A stretch of 6,298 nucleotides of DNA from Bacteroidales bacterium UBA1800 (lineage in GTDB: Bacteria; Bacteroidota; Bacteroidia; Bacteroidales; VadinHA17): NCBI GenBank assembly GCA_002319915.1, contig DCFQ01000061.1, positions 1-6,298 of the forward strand, written 5' to 3'. How positions within the stretch are numbered: position 1 is the first letter of the stretch; each line of letters begins with the position of its first letter. The translations under genes were made by a program, and so were the position numbers. Of this stretch, positions 1 through 5,367 are shown in pieces. Under the pieces are notes generated by a model that worked only from the letters and a program-made list of their open reading frames with translations, made no database searches and had not been told where the DNA came from.

Positions 1-197
1 ATCTCTATGTCCGGCACAATTCGCCCATCGTATCGGTTTCGCTGCATGATCTGTCAGGAAAGATTATACGGCAGGAATATGTCAATGCCCTTCAGGCAGA
101 ATTAAATATGGCATCGCTTCCCACCGGGGTCTATTTCCTGAAAGTCTTTACTGCAACGGGCAGCTATACGAAGAAAGTAATTAAGGATCAGAAATGA
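1..197 (+). CDS. C-terminal end of a T9SS-secreted protein (type A sorting domain), 5' truncated
   Basis: This is the last 64 codons of a gene that begins before the window; the first whole codon is at position 3 and the stop is TGA at 195-197. The peptide has the pattern of the Por secretion system type A C-terminal sorting domain. It has a short beta stretch leading to D16-L-S-G19-K20, then L39-P-T-G-V-Y-F-L-K-V48, and it ends on a basic KKVIK segment (57-61). In Bacteroidetes this domain directs proteins across the outer membrane through the type IX secretion system, after which it is removed or exchanged for a surface anchor. The cargo part lies outside the window, so the function of the protein itself cannot be told; cell-surface or secreted enzymes and adhesins are typical. 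The stop lies only 5 bp from the stop of the convergent neighbour. Confidence 0.88.
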   Translation, partial: LYVRHNSPIVSVSLHDLSGKIIRQEYVNALQAELNMASLPTGVYFLKVFTATGSYTKKVIKDQK

Positions 198-202
198 TCC
201 GT

Positions 203-853
203 TCAGTACCCGGCCGTAAACCTTTCCCAATGATGGAGAGGGATCTCCACCTCATCGATCATCGCAACCGCATAATCCTCGACGGATATTGTACTTTTGC
301 CGTCGGGCCCGGTAATCATGTCATCCTTTCCGAGCCTGAAATTCCCTGTACGTTTTCCCGGAACGATATTTTCAGACGGGGAAAAAAATGCCCAGTCAAT
401 ATCTTTCTCCGCTGAAAGCATTTCGAGGTACACATCCCCCAGGGCCTTTACTGCCGGAAGGTAGGACTCAGGCATCCTTCCCGAATCCATCAGCCTTACG
501 CCCGGTGATACGAAGAGGGAGCCCGCGCCGCCGACGACCAGGAGCCTACCGGTGCCTGTCTTCTTTATGCCGTCAATTATTACCCTGTAGACCCTTGTCG
601 TTTCAGTGGCAATATCAGGGTTGGTCCATCCCGGATTATAGGCGCTGATGACTACATCAGCCTCCCTGCATAAAGCGGGAATGGTTTCCGGAAGTGAAAC
701 ATCCCCTTTTTCCGCCCTCAGGTTGGGGTGGCTGAGGGTGATTTTCTCAGGATGCCTTACTATCCCGGTCACTATGTGCCCCCGGTCAAGGGCCTCCTTC
801 AGGATCCGGGACCCGATATAACCGCTGGCACCTATCAAAGCTATCTTTTTCAT
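203..853 (-). CDS. NAD(P)-binding Rossmann-fold protein, COG2910 / YwnB-like
   Basis: A 216-residue cytoplasmic protein with an N-terminal Rossmann dinucleotide-binding motif, G8-A-S-G-Y-I-G14, directly after the first beta strand. The second half carries the block R103-L-L-V-V-G-G-A-G-S-L113, then WAFFSPS (154-160), a PGKRTGNFRLG stretch (165-175) and an SVEDYAVAMIDE segment (190-201). This order is typical of the NAD(P)H-binding NmrA/YwnB-like members of the atypical short-chain dehydrogenase superfamily. Family members are annotated as putative NADH-flavin reductases or epimerases, but most have no proven substrate, so the reaction is left open. The length is normal and both ends look intact. 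It starts 9 bp after the stop of the thioredoxin-fold gene and is very likely co-transcribed with it. No Shine-Dalgarno is seen before the ATG, as is usual in Bacteroidetes. Confidence 0.87.
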   Translation of the reverse strand: MKKIALIGASGYIGSRILKEALDRGHIVTGIVRHPEKITLSHPNLRAEKGDVSLPETIPALCREADVVISAYNPGWTNPDIATETTRVYRVIIDGIKKTGTGRLLVVGGAGSLFVSPGVRLMDSGRMPESYLPAVKALGDVYLEMLSAEKDIDWAFFSPSENIVPGKRTGNFRLGKDDMITGPDGKSTISVEDYAVAMIDEVEIPLHHWERFTAGY

Positions 854-862
854 AATTCAGAT

Positions 863-1444
863 TTAAATAAGATCACATGCTTCTGGTGGCATCCAATGGG
901 CGTCCTTTCCCTCCCATTTGATGTTGCACCCTATCGGATTTGTGACCGGCACCGAAACCGGCCTCCCGGAAATCAGCTCATCCAGCGCCAGGTCGAGATT
1001 GTTGACCGTCATCCTTGTCGTATCCCTTGGACTGTCCACTCCCCGGCCCGTGTAAACCAGCTTTCTTTCCTCATTGAAAACATAGAAGTGAGGCGTCCGA
1101 AGAGCCCCGTAATCCCTTGCGGCTGTCTGCTCATCATCGCGGAGATAGACCCATGGAAACTTGTACCGCTCCATCCGGCTGACCATGTGTTCATAGCTGT
1201 CTTCGGGATAAGTGTTTTCGCTGTTCGAGTTTATCCCGACAAACTTGACACCCATTGGCCCGTACTTGTCGGCAGTCTGCCTCGTGACCTCATCAGAGCC
1301 AAGTACGTAAGGACAATGATTGCAGGTAAAGAAAATGACCAGGTACCTGTACCTGTCAAAATCTCTTAATGAATACCTCTTTCCTTCGGTTGATGGGAGC
1401 TCAAAGCCAATTGCTTTTTCTCCCGGCTGTAATGTATATGCCAT
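863..1444 (-). CDS. Thioredoxin-fold redoxin family protein with CNHC active site
   Basis: A 193-residue protein of the AhpC/TSA-like redoxin group. The N-terminus (LQPGEKAIGFELPSTEG, 5-21) is the usual redoxin opening. It is followed by a strand and the active-site motif T40-C41-N-H-C44-P, an INSN element (71-74), and the cis-proline loop T117-P118-H-F-Y-V-F. A CxxC pair points to disulphide reductase or thiol-oxidoreductase activity rather than one-cysteine peroxiredoxin chemistry, but the physiological substrate is unknown. Two further cysteines, C173 and C190, lie in the C-terminal tail, near a PIGCNIKW segment that resembles the conserved end of this subfamily. There is no signal peptide, so it is probably cytoplasmic. 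It is the first gene of a probable two-gene operon with the COG2910 protein. The ATG at 1444 places the redoxin opening at the expected distance, and an in-frame TAA lies only 15 nt upstream. Confidence 0.88.
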   Translation of the reverse strand: MAYTLQPGEKAIGFELPSTEGKRYSLRDFDRYRYLVIFFTCNHCPYVLGSDEVTRQTADKYGPMGVKFVGINSNSENTYPEDSYEHMVSRMERYKFPWVYLRDDEQTAARDYGALRTPHFYVFNEERKLVYTGRGVDSPRDTTRMTVNNLDLALDELISGRPVSVPVTNPIGCNIKWEGKDAHWMPPEACDLI

Positions 1445-1459
1445 AATCTGGTGTTTCTT

Positions 1460-1522
1460 TTATTCATTAGGGTCAATTTCCATAACATCGCCAATAACTG
1501 ATCCGGATGGGTTTTTGTTCAT
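1460..1522 (-). CDS. Possible 20-residue leader ORF before the thioredoxin-fold gene
   Basis: ATG at 1522-1520, 20 codons, and TAA at 1462-1460. The peptide begins MNKNPSGSV and ends EIDPNE. It lies inside the presumed 5' leader of the thioredoxin-fold gene, about 35-40 nt after the transcription start expected from the -7 match at 1567-1560. It is in the same reading frame as the downstream ATG, separated by the TAA and five codons. The A-rich bases right after its ATG resemble real starts in this group, but there is no Shine-Dalgarno and I recognise no homologue. It could be a translated leader, a fossil N-terminal extension cut off by a stop, or chance. Confidence 0.2.
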   Translation of the reverse strand: MNKNPSGSVIGDVMEIDPNE

Positions 1523-1559
1523 TCCGGGCAACCGGTTTTGATCCCGGGTATGTAATAAT

Positions 1560-1567
1560 CAAATATA
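1560..1567 (-). promoter_or_regulatory. Candidate Bacteroidetes -7 promoter element for the thioredoxin-fold operon
   Basis: Read on the minus strand, the site is TATATTTG, an exact match to the Bacteroidetes primary sigma factor -7 consensus TAnnTTTG. It lies about 115 nt upstream of the ATG at 1444. No convincing TTTG/TTG -33 element is seen 19-21 nt further upstream, so the call rests on the -7 match and its position between the preceding gene's terminator and the operon. Confidence 0.45.
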
Positions 1568-1586
1568 GTTCATTTTAGGGAAGAAT

Positions 1587-1644
1587 GGAGAGATGGGGAG
1601 ATGGGGAGATAATGGAAATAGGGAAATAGGGAAATAGGGAAATA
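1587..1644. repeat. Two adjacent 8-bp tandem repeats in a purine-rich, C-free spacer
   Basis: On the + strand, GGGGAGAT occurs twice exactly (1595-1602, 1603-1610), with a near copy GGAGAGAT at 1587-1594. After the two bases AA comes a second octamer: a degenerate copy TGGAAATA at 1613-1620, then GGGAAATA three times exactly (1621-1628, 1629-1636, 1637-1644). The array lies inside a 109-nt tract (1572-1680) with no C on the + strand. It occupies the spacer between the creatininase-gene terminator and the promoter of the thioredoxin-fold operon. Slippage would make it length-variable. The repeated GGG runs with 5-nt loops could favour a G-quadruplex on the + strand, but only three perfect GGG runs are evenly spaced. 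Confidence 0.85.
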
Positions 1645-1656
1645 AGATATAAGGAA

Positions 1657-1703
1657 GAAAAAAAGAGGGGAGAATTGGAGCGGTTTAAGCTCTTCTCCCC
1701 TCT
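1657..1703 (-). terminator. Rho-independent terminator of the creatininase-family gene
   Basis: On the minus strand an 11-bp perfect stem is formed by 1703-1693 (AGAGGGGAGAA) and 1674-1664 (TTCTCCCCTCT). A further 4-bp stem (GAGC/GCTC, 1692-1689 with 1681-1678) lies inside it across a 3-nt bulge, with a 7-nt loop. The descending arm runs straight into T-rich sequence (seven T at 1664-1658, then CTTCC). It begins about 32 nt after the stop codon of the creatininase-family gene, and its orientation fits termination of that transcript. Confidence 0.85.
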
Positions 1704-1734
1704 CCTGTATTGACGGTTGGATCAGTTGCCGGTT

Positions 1735-2619
1735 TTATTTACCAAGGGGGTTTTGTGACTTGTTGTAGAACTCCTGCTGCAGCTGCTCGACAGTGTTGTT
1801 CTTTTTCATATACCTGATAAGCTCGCCAAGCTGAACGGCACTGCTTTCTACAAGCAGTTCTCCAAGCCGCTTGTTGGGCTGGGCGACATCGCTTGCATAA
1901 TGGTTCGGGTATTTTGCGAACCACCAGATCCCGGTGTAGCCGAACGGAAGTTTGTCGAGGCGGTGCTGGTCGGCCCCGGATTGGCTGGTTATTGCCGGAA
2001 GGTCGACAAGATCAGGCCTGATGAAATACATCATAGATGTCTCCTCCTCTCCCGCATGCCCGTCGAGCTTTGCCTTTTTAAGCGAAGCGATCTCCTTTGA
2101 GTATTCCGATTCGCGTCCTTCCTCGAACATTACTACCACATAGTCTCTCTTGCCTGCCAGCTGTGCCTGGCAAAAGAACTGGAGGAAATTTGTATTGCCT
2201 CCGTGGCCGTTCACGAGAACTATCTTTTTCAAACCGTTGCGCGACAGCTCCTGGCAGGTCTCGTCAAGCATTTTCCACATCAGATCAGGGCTGTATGCGA
2301 CTGCCCCGGGCTGGTGCTTGGCTTCAAAGATCTGGCCGACAAAGTACGGCGGAAAGACAATGGCATACTCTTTTCCAGCGGCTTCGGATGCGATCTGCCG
2401 GGCCTCAAACAGATCGGTTCCCAGCGGAAGATGGGGCCCGTGCTTCTCGATGATCCCCAGGGGAATAACGCATACGCCGCCGGCAAGGTCGACTGCCCTG
2501 GGAAACTGCGGGGATGTGATTTCGTCCCATTTGAACGGCAGCTTGCCCTGATCGGGCTGCTGAGCCGGAAGTAACACAGGAATAAGCAAAAGCGATAATA
2601 AAAATCTCAGTTTTTTCAT
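1735..2619 (-). CDS. Exported creatininase-family (creatinine amidohydrolase-like) metal hydrolase
   Basis: A 294-residue protein starting with a classic type I signal peptide: MKK, a leucine-rich core (about 5-18), then PAQ with likely cleavage near residues 19-21 and no lipobox cysteine. It is therefore probably periplasmic. The rest is a creatininase-fold domain. The first metal motif is E58-K-H60-G-P-H-L-P-L-G-T-D69, the second is V136-N-G-H139-G-G-N142, and the third is D186-G-H188-A-G-E-E-E-T-S195. E58, H60, D69 and H139 match the dinuclear metal ligands known from Pseudomonas creatininase. The glutamate that follows the histidine by two residues in that enzyme is glycine here (H139-G-G), as in many family members that are not creatininases. 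The family cleaves amide-type bonds in varied small molecules, and the substrate here is unknown. It has its own terminator downstream. The 122-bp gap to the YciI gene upstream is AT-rich, with no clear -7 match. Confidence 0.88.
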   Translation of the reverse strand: MKKLRFLLSLLLIPVLLPAQQPDQGKLPFKWDEITSPQFPRAVDLAGGVCVIPLGIIEKHGPHLPLGTDLFEARQIASEAAGKEYAIVFPPYFVGQIFEAKHQPGAVAYSPDLMWKMLDETCQELSRNGLKKIVLVNGHGGNTNFLQFFCQAQLAGKRDYVVVMFEEGRESEYSKEIASLKKAKLDGHAGEEETSMMYFIRPDLVDLPAITSQSGADQHRLDKLPFGYTGIWWFAKYPNHYASDVAQPNKRLGELLVESSAVQLGELIRYMKKNNTVEQLQQEFYNKSQNPLGK

Positions 2620-2741
2620 GATTTATGGATTTAATTATTTGATATTTAATAATATATTGATAACAGTAATTTCACTGGCCGTACCTTCCCCAGGGAAACG
2701 GCTTAAAATTTTTGTAATAGCCTGTTATTTTACGCGGCAAA

Positions 2742-3035
2742 TCACGGTTCAATTTTCGCCAGCCTGAAAGGCCTGATCTCAATCTTCTTCCAGGTCCCGG
2801 ACACCACGTATGGCTCTGTTTTCAGGCATTCATCGAGTGCATTCCTGTCGGGAAATTCATAGACGATCATCGAGCCGATCATCTTTCCGTCATCATCGAC
2901 AATTGCCCCGCCAAGGAGGAACTCTTTCCGTTCCTTGAGGGTGGCAACATTTTCAAAGTGAGATGGACGCGCTTCCATCCTTCTTTCAAGCGCGCCTTCA
3001 TCTGTTCCGTCAAAAGCTATCAGGAGAAATTGCAT
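2742..3035 (-). CDS. YciI-like (YCII-related domain) protein
   Basis: A 97-residue single-domain protein of ferredoxin-like alpha/beta type. It shows the YciI signature along its whole length: FDGTDEGALERRMEARPSH (8-26, with the conserved H26), the L41-G-G-A-I-V-D-D-D-G-K-M-I-G-S-M56 block, an EPY motif (74-76, where the family usually has DPY), and I85-E-I-R-P-F-R91 at the end. Members form small oligomers and have been proposed as enzymes because of conserved His/Asp residues. A few act in chlorinated-aromatic degradation, but no general reaction is known, so none is assigned. There is no signal peptide. It is transcribed divergently from the Nramp gene and lies upstream of the creatininase-family gene on the same strand. 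No strong terminator separates the two, so read-through is possible. Confidence 0.9.
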   Translation of the reverse strand: MQFLLIAFDGTDEGALERRMEARPSHFENVATLKERKEFLLGGAIVDDDGKMIGSMIVYEFPDRNALDECLKTEPYVVSGTWKKIEIRPFRLAKIEP

Positions 3036-3067
3036 GGGATAGATAAAATTGAGGGTGATTAATCCAT

Positions 3068-3075
3068 CAAATTTA
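3068..3075 (-). promoter_or_regulatory. Candidate -7 promoter element of the YciI-like gene
   Basis: On the minus strand the site reads TAAATTTG, an exact TAnnTTTG match. It would place the transcription start about 25-30 nt before the ATG at 3035. A possible -33 ATTG (3101-3098) is 22 nt away, slightly further than usual. Confidence 0.45.
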
Positions 3076-3130
3076 AAAATTCAAAATCTGAACCTCACAA
3101 TAAGGTTAGTGTTTTTTCTCTATCATTGAT

Positions 3131-3138
3131 TATTTTTG
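3131..3138 (+). promoter_or_regulatory. Candidate -7 promoter element of the Nramp-patatin operon
   Basis: TATTTTTG matches the Bacteroidetes -7 consensus TAnnTTTG exactly. It would place the transcription start near 3143-3146, about 40 nt before the ATG at 3184. The -33 region shows no clean TTTG. If real, it rules out the in-frame TTG at 3136 as the start codon, because that codon overlaps the promoter element. Confidence 0.42.
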
Positions 3139-3183
3139 CTGAAATGGTCAGTGTGTCAGGCAAACAAAAAAAAGCAGCTCCAG

Positions 3184-4476
3184 ATGGCCGGAAAAAGGTT
3201 TCATTTTAATCCGCTTCATTTTTTCAAGGACCTTGCAGGCAAGGACCACCGTCCCGTTTTTGGGGCGCTTGACATCCTTCGGTATATCGGCCCGGGCCTG
3301 CTTGTGACCGTGGGATTTACCGATCCCGGCAACTGGGCCGCAAATCTTGCCACCGGATCGAATTATGGGTACACCCTTCTCTGGGTGGTGACCTTTTCGA
3401 CGATCATGCTTGTTGTCCTTCAGCACAATGTTGCGCACCTCGGCATTGTGACTGGTTACTGCCTCGCCGAAGCCGCGGCTATATATACAAATCACCGGAT
3501 AGCAAGGATCATGCTCTCATTTGCCCAGCTTGCCTCCGTTGCAACATCGCTTGCCGAGATCCTTGGTGGGGCGATAGCGCTGAATATGCTCTTCAAAATT
3601 CCGATAAGGGCAGGTGCTGTCCTGCTGACTCTTTTCGTGATAATCATGATCTTCAGCAACTCATACAAGAAGATGGAAAAGTGGATCATCGGCTTCGTCT
3701 CAATTATCGGCCTTTCCTTTCTCTATGAGCTGTTCCTGATAGATGTCGACTGGCTCCAGGCCGGGATTTCGTGGGTCAAGCCTTCGATCCCCGGAGGATC
3801 GGCTTTGTTGATCATGAGCGTTCTTGGTGCAGTGGTCATGCCGCATAATCTCTTTCTTCATTCGGAGATCATCCAAAGCCGGCAGTGGAACCTTGAGGAT
3901 GAAAAGGTTATAAAAAGGCAGCTGAAATTCGAATTTGCCGATACGATGCTTTCAATGGTTGTCGGCTGGGCGATCAACAGTGCAATAATCATCCTTGCGG
4001 CAGCTGCATTTTTCAACAGGGGTATCATCGTAAATGAACTCCAGCAGGCGAAAAGCCTTCTTGAACCCCTGCTGGGATCAAATGCAGCTGCCGTATTCGG
4101 TGTTGCTCTGCTGTTCTCGGGGATCTCTTCCTCAATCACATCCGCAATGGCCGGCGGATCGATCGTCTCCGGGATGTTCCGCGAGCCTTATAACCTGAGG
4201 GACAGCCACACCAGGGCCGGAGTCCTGATTTCTCTTATCGGCGGCATGCTGGCAATCTTCTTTATAGGTGATCCTTTCAAGGGGCTTATCCTGTCGCAGG
4301 TTTTCCTCAGCATTCAGCTGCCATTCACGGTTGCTATCCAGGTATACCTTACATCGTCGAAAAAGGTGATGGGGAAATATGCTAACAGCAGGTTCCTTAC
4401 CACACTTCTGATATTGATCACCGGTGTTGTCATTATGCTTAACCTGCTGTTGATCTACCAGACATTGTTCACTTAA
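3184..4476 (+). CDS. mntH: Nramp-family divalent metal (Mn2+/Fe2+) transporter
   Basis: A 430-residue polytopic inner-membrane protein with about 11 hydrophobic segments, from residue 33 to near the C-terminus. Helix 1 carries the unwound metal-binding motif D47-P-G-N50 within GFTDPGNWAANLATGS. Helix 6 carries M219-P-H-N222 in LGAVVMPHNLFLHSE. Both are the canonical Nramp sites that bind Mn2+ or Fe2+ through Asp, Asn and Met and couple uptake to protons. The methionine fits a transition-metal rather than a Mg2+ transporter. The frame stays open upstream to a TTG at 3136, but ATG at 3184 (MAGKRFHFNP) is preferred: it gives a normal family N-terminus and clears a promoter match at 3131-3138. 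The symbol reflects the family, not proven orthology. The patatin gene follows 20 bp downstream on the same strand. No MntR or Fur box was recognised upstream. Confidence 0.93.
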   Translation: MAGKRFHFNPLHFFKDLAGKDHRPVFGALDILRYIGPGLLVTVGFTDPGNWAANLATGSNYGYTLLWVVTFSTIMLVVLQHNVAHLGIVTGYCLAEAAAIYTNHRIARIMLSFAQLASVATSLAEILGGAIALNMLFKIPIRAGAVLLTLFVIIMIFSNSYKKMEKWIIGFVSIIGLSFLYELFLIDVDWLQAGISWVKPSIPGGSALLIMSVLGAVVMPHNLFLHSEIIQSRQWNLEDEKVIKRQLKFEFADTMLSMVVGWAINSAIIILAAAAFFNRGIIVNELQQAKSLLEPLLGSNAAAVFGVALLFSGISSSITSAMAGGSIVSGMFREPYNLRDSHTRAGVLISLIGGMLAIFFIGDPFKGLILSQVFLSIQLPFTVAIQVYLTSSKKVMGKYANSRFLTTLLILITGVVIMLNLLLIYQTLFT

Positions 4477-4496
4477 TAAGTATTAATAATCCTCAG

Positions 4497-5306
4497 ATGC
4501 GGGAAAAAACATATAATACAGGCATAGTGCTTAGTGGCGGAGGGGCAAGGGGATTTGCCCACCTGGGAGTCCTTGAAGCCCTGAACGAAAACGGTATTTT
4601 CCCTGATGTCATATCCGGAACAAGCGCAGGTGCCCTGGTTGGCGTGCTCTATTCCGACGGTTATACTCCAAGGGAGATCCTCAGGATAATGTGCACCGGC
4701 AGCATGCTGCATTATATGAGGCCAACTGTCCCAAGATCAGGCCTGCTGCAGATATCGGGACTCACAAGAATGCTCGAGGCCCATCTCAAGGCAAGGCTGT
4801 TCAACGAGCTGAAGATCCCCCTTTTCGTTTCCGCCACGGACCTTAACAATGCGGCGCCGGTCTATTTCTCTGAGGGGGAGCTGATCGACAGGGTCATTGC
4901 CTCGGCAAGCATCCCTGTCCTTTTCAACCCTGTTGTCATCGACAACGTCAGTTATGTCGACGGGGGAGTTCTCGATAACCTTCCTTTAAAACCCATCGAG
5001 GGAAAATGCAGCTTCCTTATAGGTTCTTTCGTTAATCCGGTCGGAAAGGAGGATGTAATCTCCGGGCTCCTGCAGATCGCAGAAAGGACATTTATGGTGA
5101 GCATGTCGAAAGAGATCGGGGATAAGGCCAGGAAGTTTGACCTGTTTATCGCCCCGCCGGAGCTGAAGGACTTCAGGATACTTGATCCGGAGAAAGGGCC
5201 TGAATTGTTCGAGATCGGGTACCGGGCAACAACGCAGAAACTGCAGGAATCGGGCATAAAGGAAAGAATTCTTTTACAAAGGGATCACCGGGCTTCCTCT
5301 CAGTGA
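4497..5306 (+). CDS. Patatin-like phospholipase family protein (RssA/NTE type)
   Basis: A 269-residue cytoplasmic protein without a signal peptide or membrane helix. The N-terminal half has the three patatin hallmarks: the oxyanion-hole glycine block S13-G-G-G-A-R-G19, the nucleophile elbow G41-T-S43-A-G45, and the catalytic aspartate D155-G-G157. Ser43/Asp155 would form the catalytic dyad for acyl-ester hydrolysis of phospholipids or related lipids. A TDLNNAAPVYF stretch (114-124) and ASASIPVLFNPV (135-146) are also typical of short bacterial RssA-like patatins. The length is normal for the stand-alone type. It begins 20 bp after the Nramp stop on the same strand, so co-transcription is likely. 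The link in function is unclear; membrane upkeep is a guess. It ends 61 bp from the convergent nfo gene. Confidence 0.92.
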   Translation: MREKTYNTGIVLSGGGARGFAHLGVLEALNENGIFPDVISGTSAGALVGVLYSDGYTPREILRIMCTGSMLHYMRPTVPRSGLLQISGLTRMLEAHLKARLFNELKIPLFVSATDLNNAAPVYFSEGELIDRVIASASIPVLFNPVVIDNVSYVDGGVLDNLPLKPIEGKCSFLIGSFVNPVGKEDVISGLLQIAERTFMVSMSKEIGDKARKFDLFIAPPELKDFRILDPEKGPELFEIGYRATTQKLQESGIKERILLQRDHRASSQ

Positions 5307-5320
5307 CCCTCATTGTCTCC

Positions 5321-5340
5321 CCTGCCTGCCGGCAGGCAGG
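5321..5340. repeat. Perfect 20-bp GC-rich palindrome between convergent genes
   Basis: CCTGCCTGCC is followed at once by its exact reverse complement GGCAGGCAGG. It can fold as an 8-bp stem with a CCGG loop on either strand. It sits 14 bp after the patatin stop and 27 bp before the nfo stop, so it could end or stabilise both transcripts. There is no T-run on either side, so it is not a standard rho-independent terminator. Short palindromes built from CTGCC/GGCAG recur as dispersed repeats in many environmental bacterial genomes, and this may be one copy. Confidence 0.8.
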
Positions 5341-5367
5341 TCCGTGTCCTCTGTGCAACCAACTTCC

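Noticed and set aside
728..1369. A 213-codon open frame on the + strand running across the COG2910 and thioredoxin-fold genes.
   Set aside because: It is antisense to two clearly recognisable genes, spans their junction, and its peptide shows no domain pattern.
1587..1644. CRISPR-like array.
   Set aside because: The 8-bp units are directly adjacent, with no spacers of 25-40 bp and no cas genes in the window.
2150..2574. Several + strand open frames of 118-133 codons opposite the creatininase-family gene.
   Set aside because: They overlap each other and an intact, motif-complete gene on the other strand, so they are shadows of its codon usage.
2704..2741. Possible terminator after the YciI-like gene (GTAA/TTAC arms followed by AAAAATTTT on the minus strand).
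   Set aside because: The stem is only 4-6 weak A/T-rich pairs with a bulge, and there is no clean T-run at its foot.
863..3035. The four minus-strand genes as a single operon or new metabolic system.
   Set aside because: A strong terminator and a separate promoter match split the creatininase-family gene from the thioredoxin-fold pair, and the families share no known pathway.
3136..3183. TTG-initiated extension adding 16 residues to the Nramp protein.
   Set aside because: It overlaps a -7 promoter match, uses a rarer start, and adds a polar, lysine-rich stretch not expected in the family.
3144..3209. A 21-codon lysine-rich ORF overlapping the Nramp start in another frame.
   Set aside because: It is short, has no ribosome binding site, overlaps the real start, and its lysines come from an A-run. 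It is most likely chance.
5307..5367. Palindrome region taken as a standard bidirectional rho-independent terminator.
   Set aside because: The hairpin is strong, but neither side has the T-tract such terminators need, so it is listed as a palindromic repeat instead.
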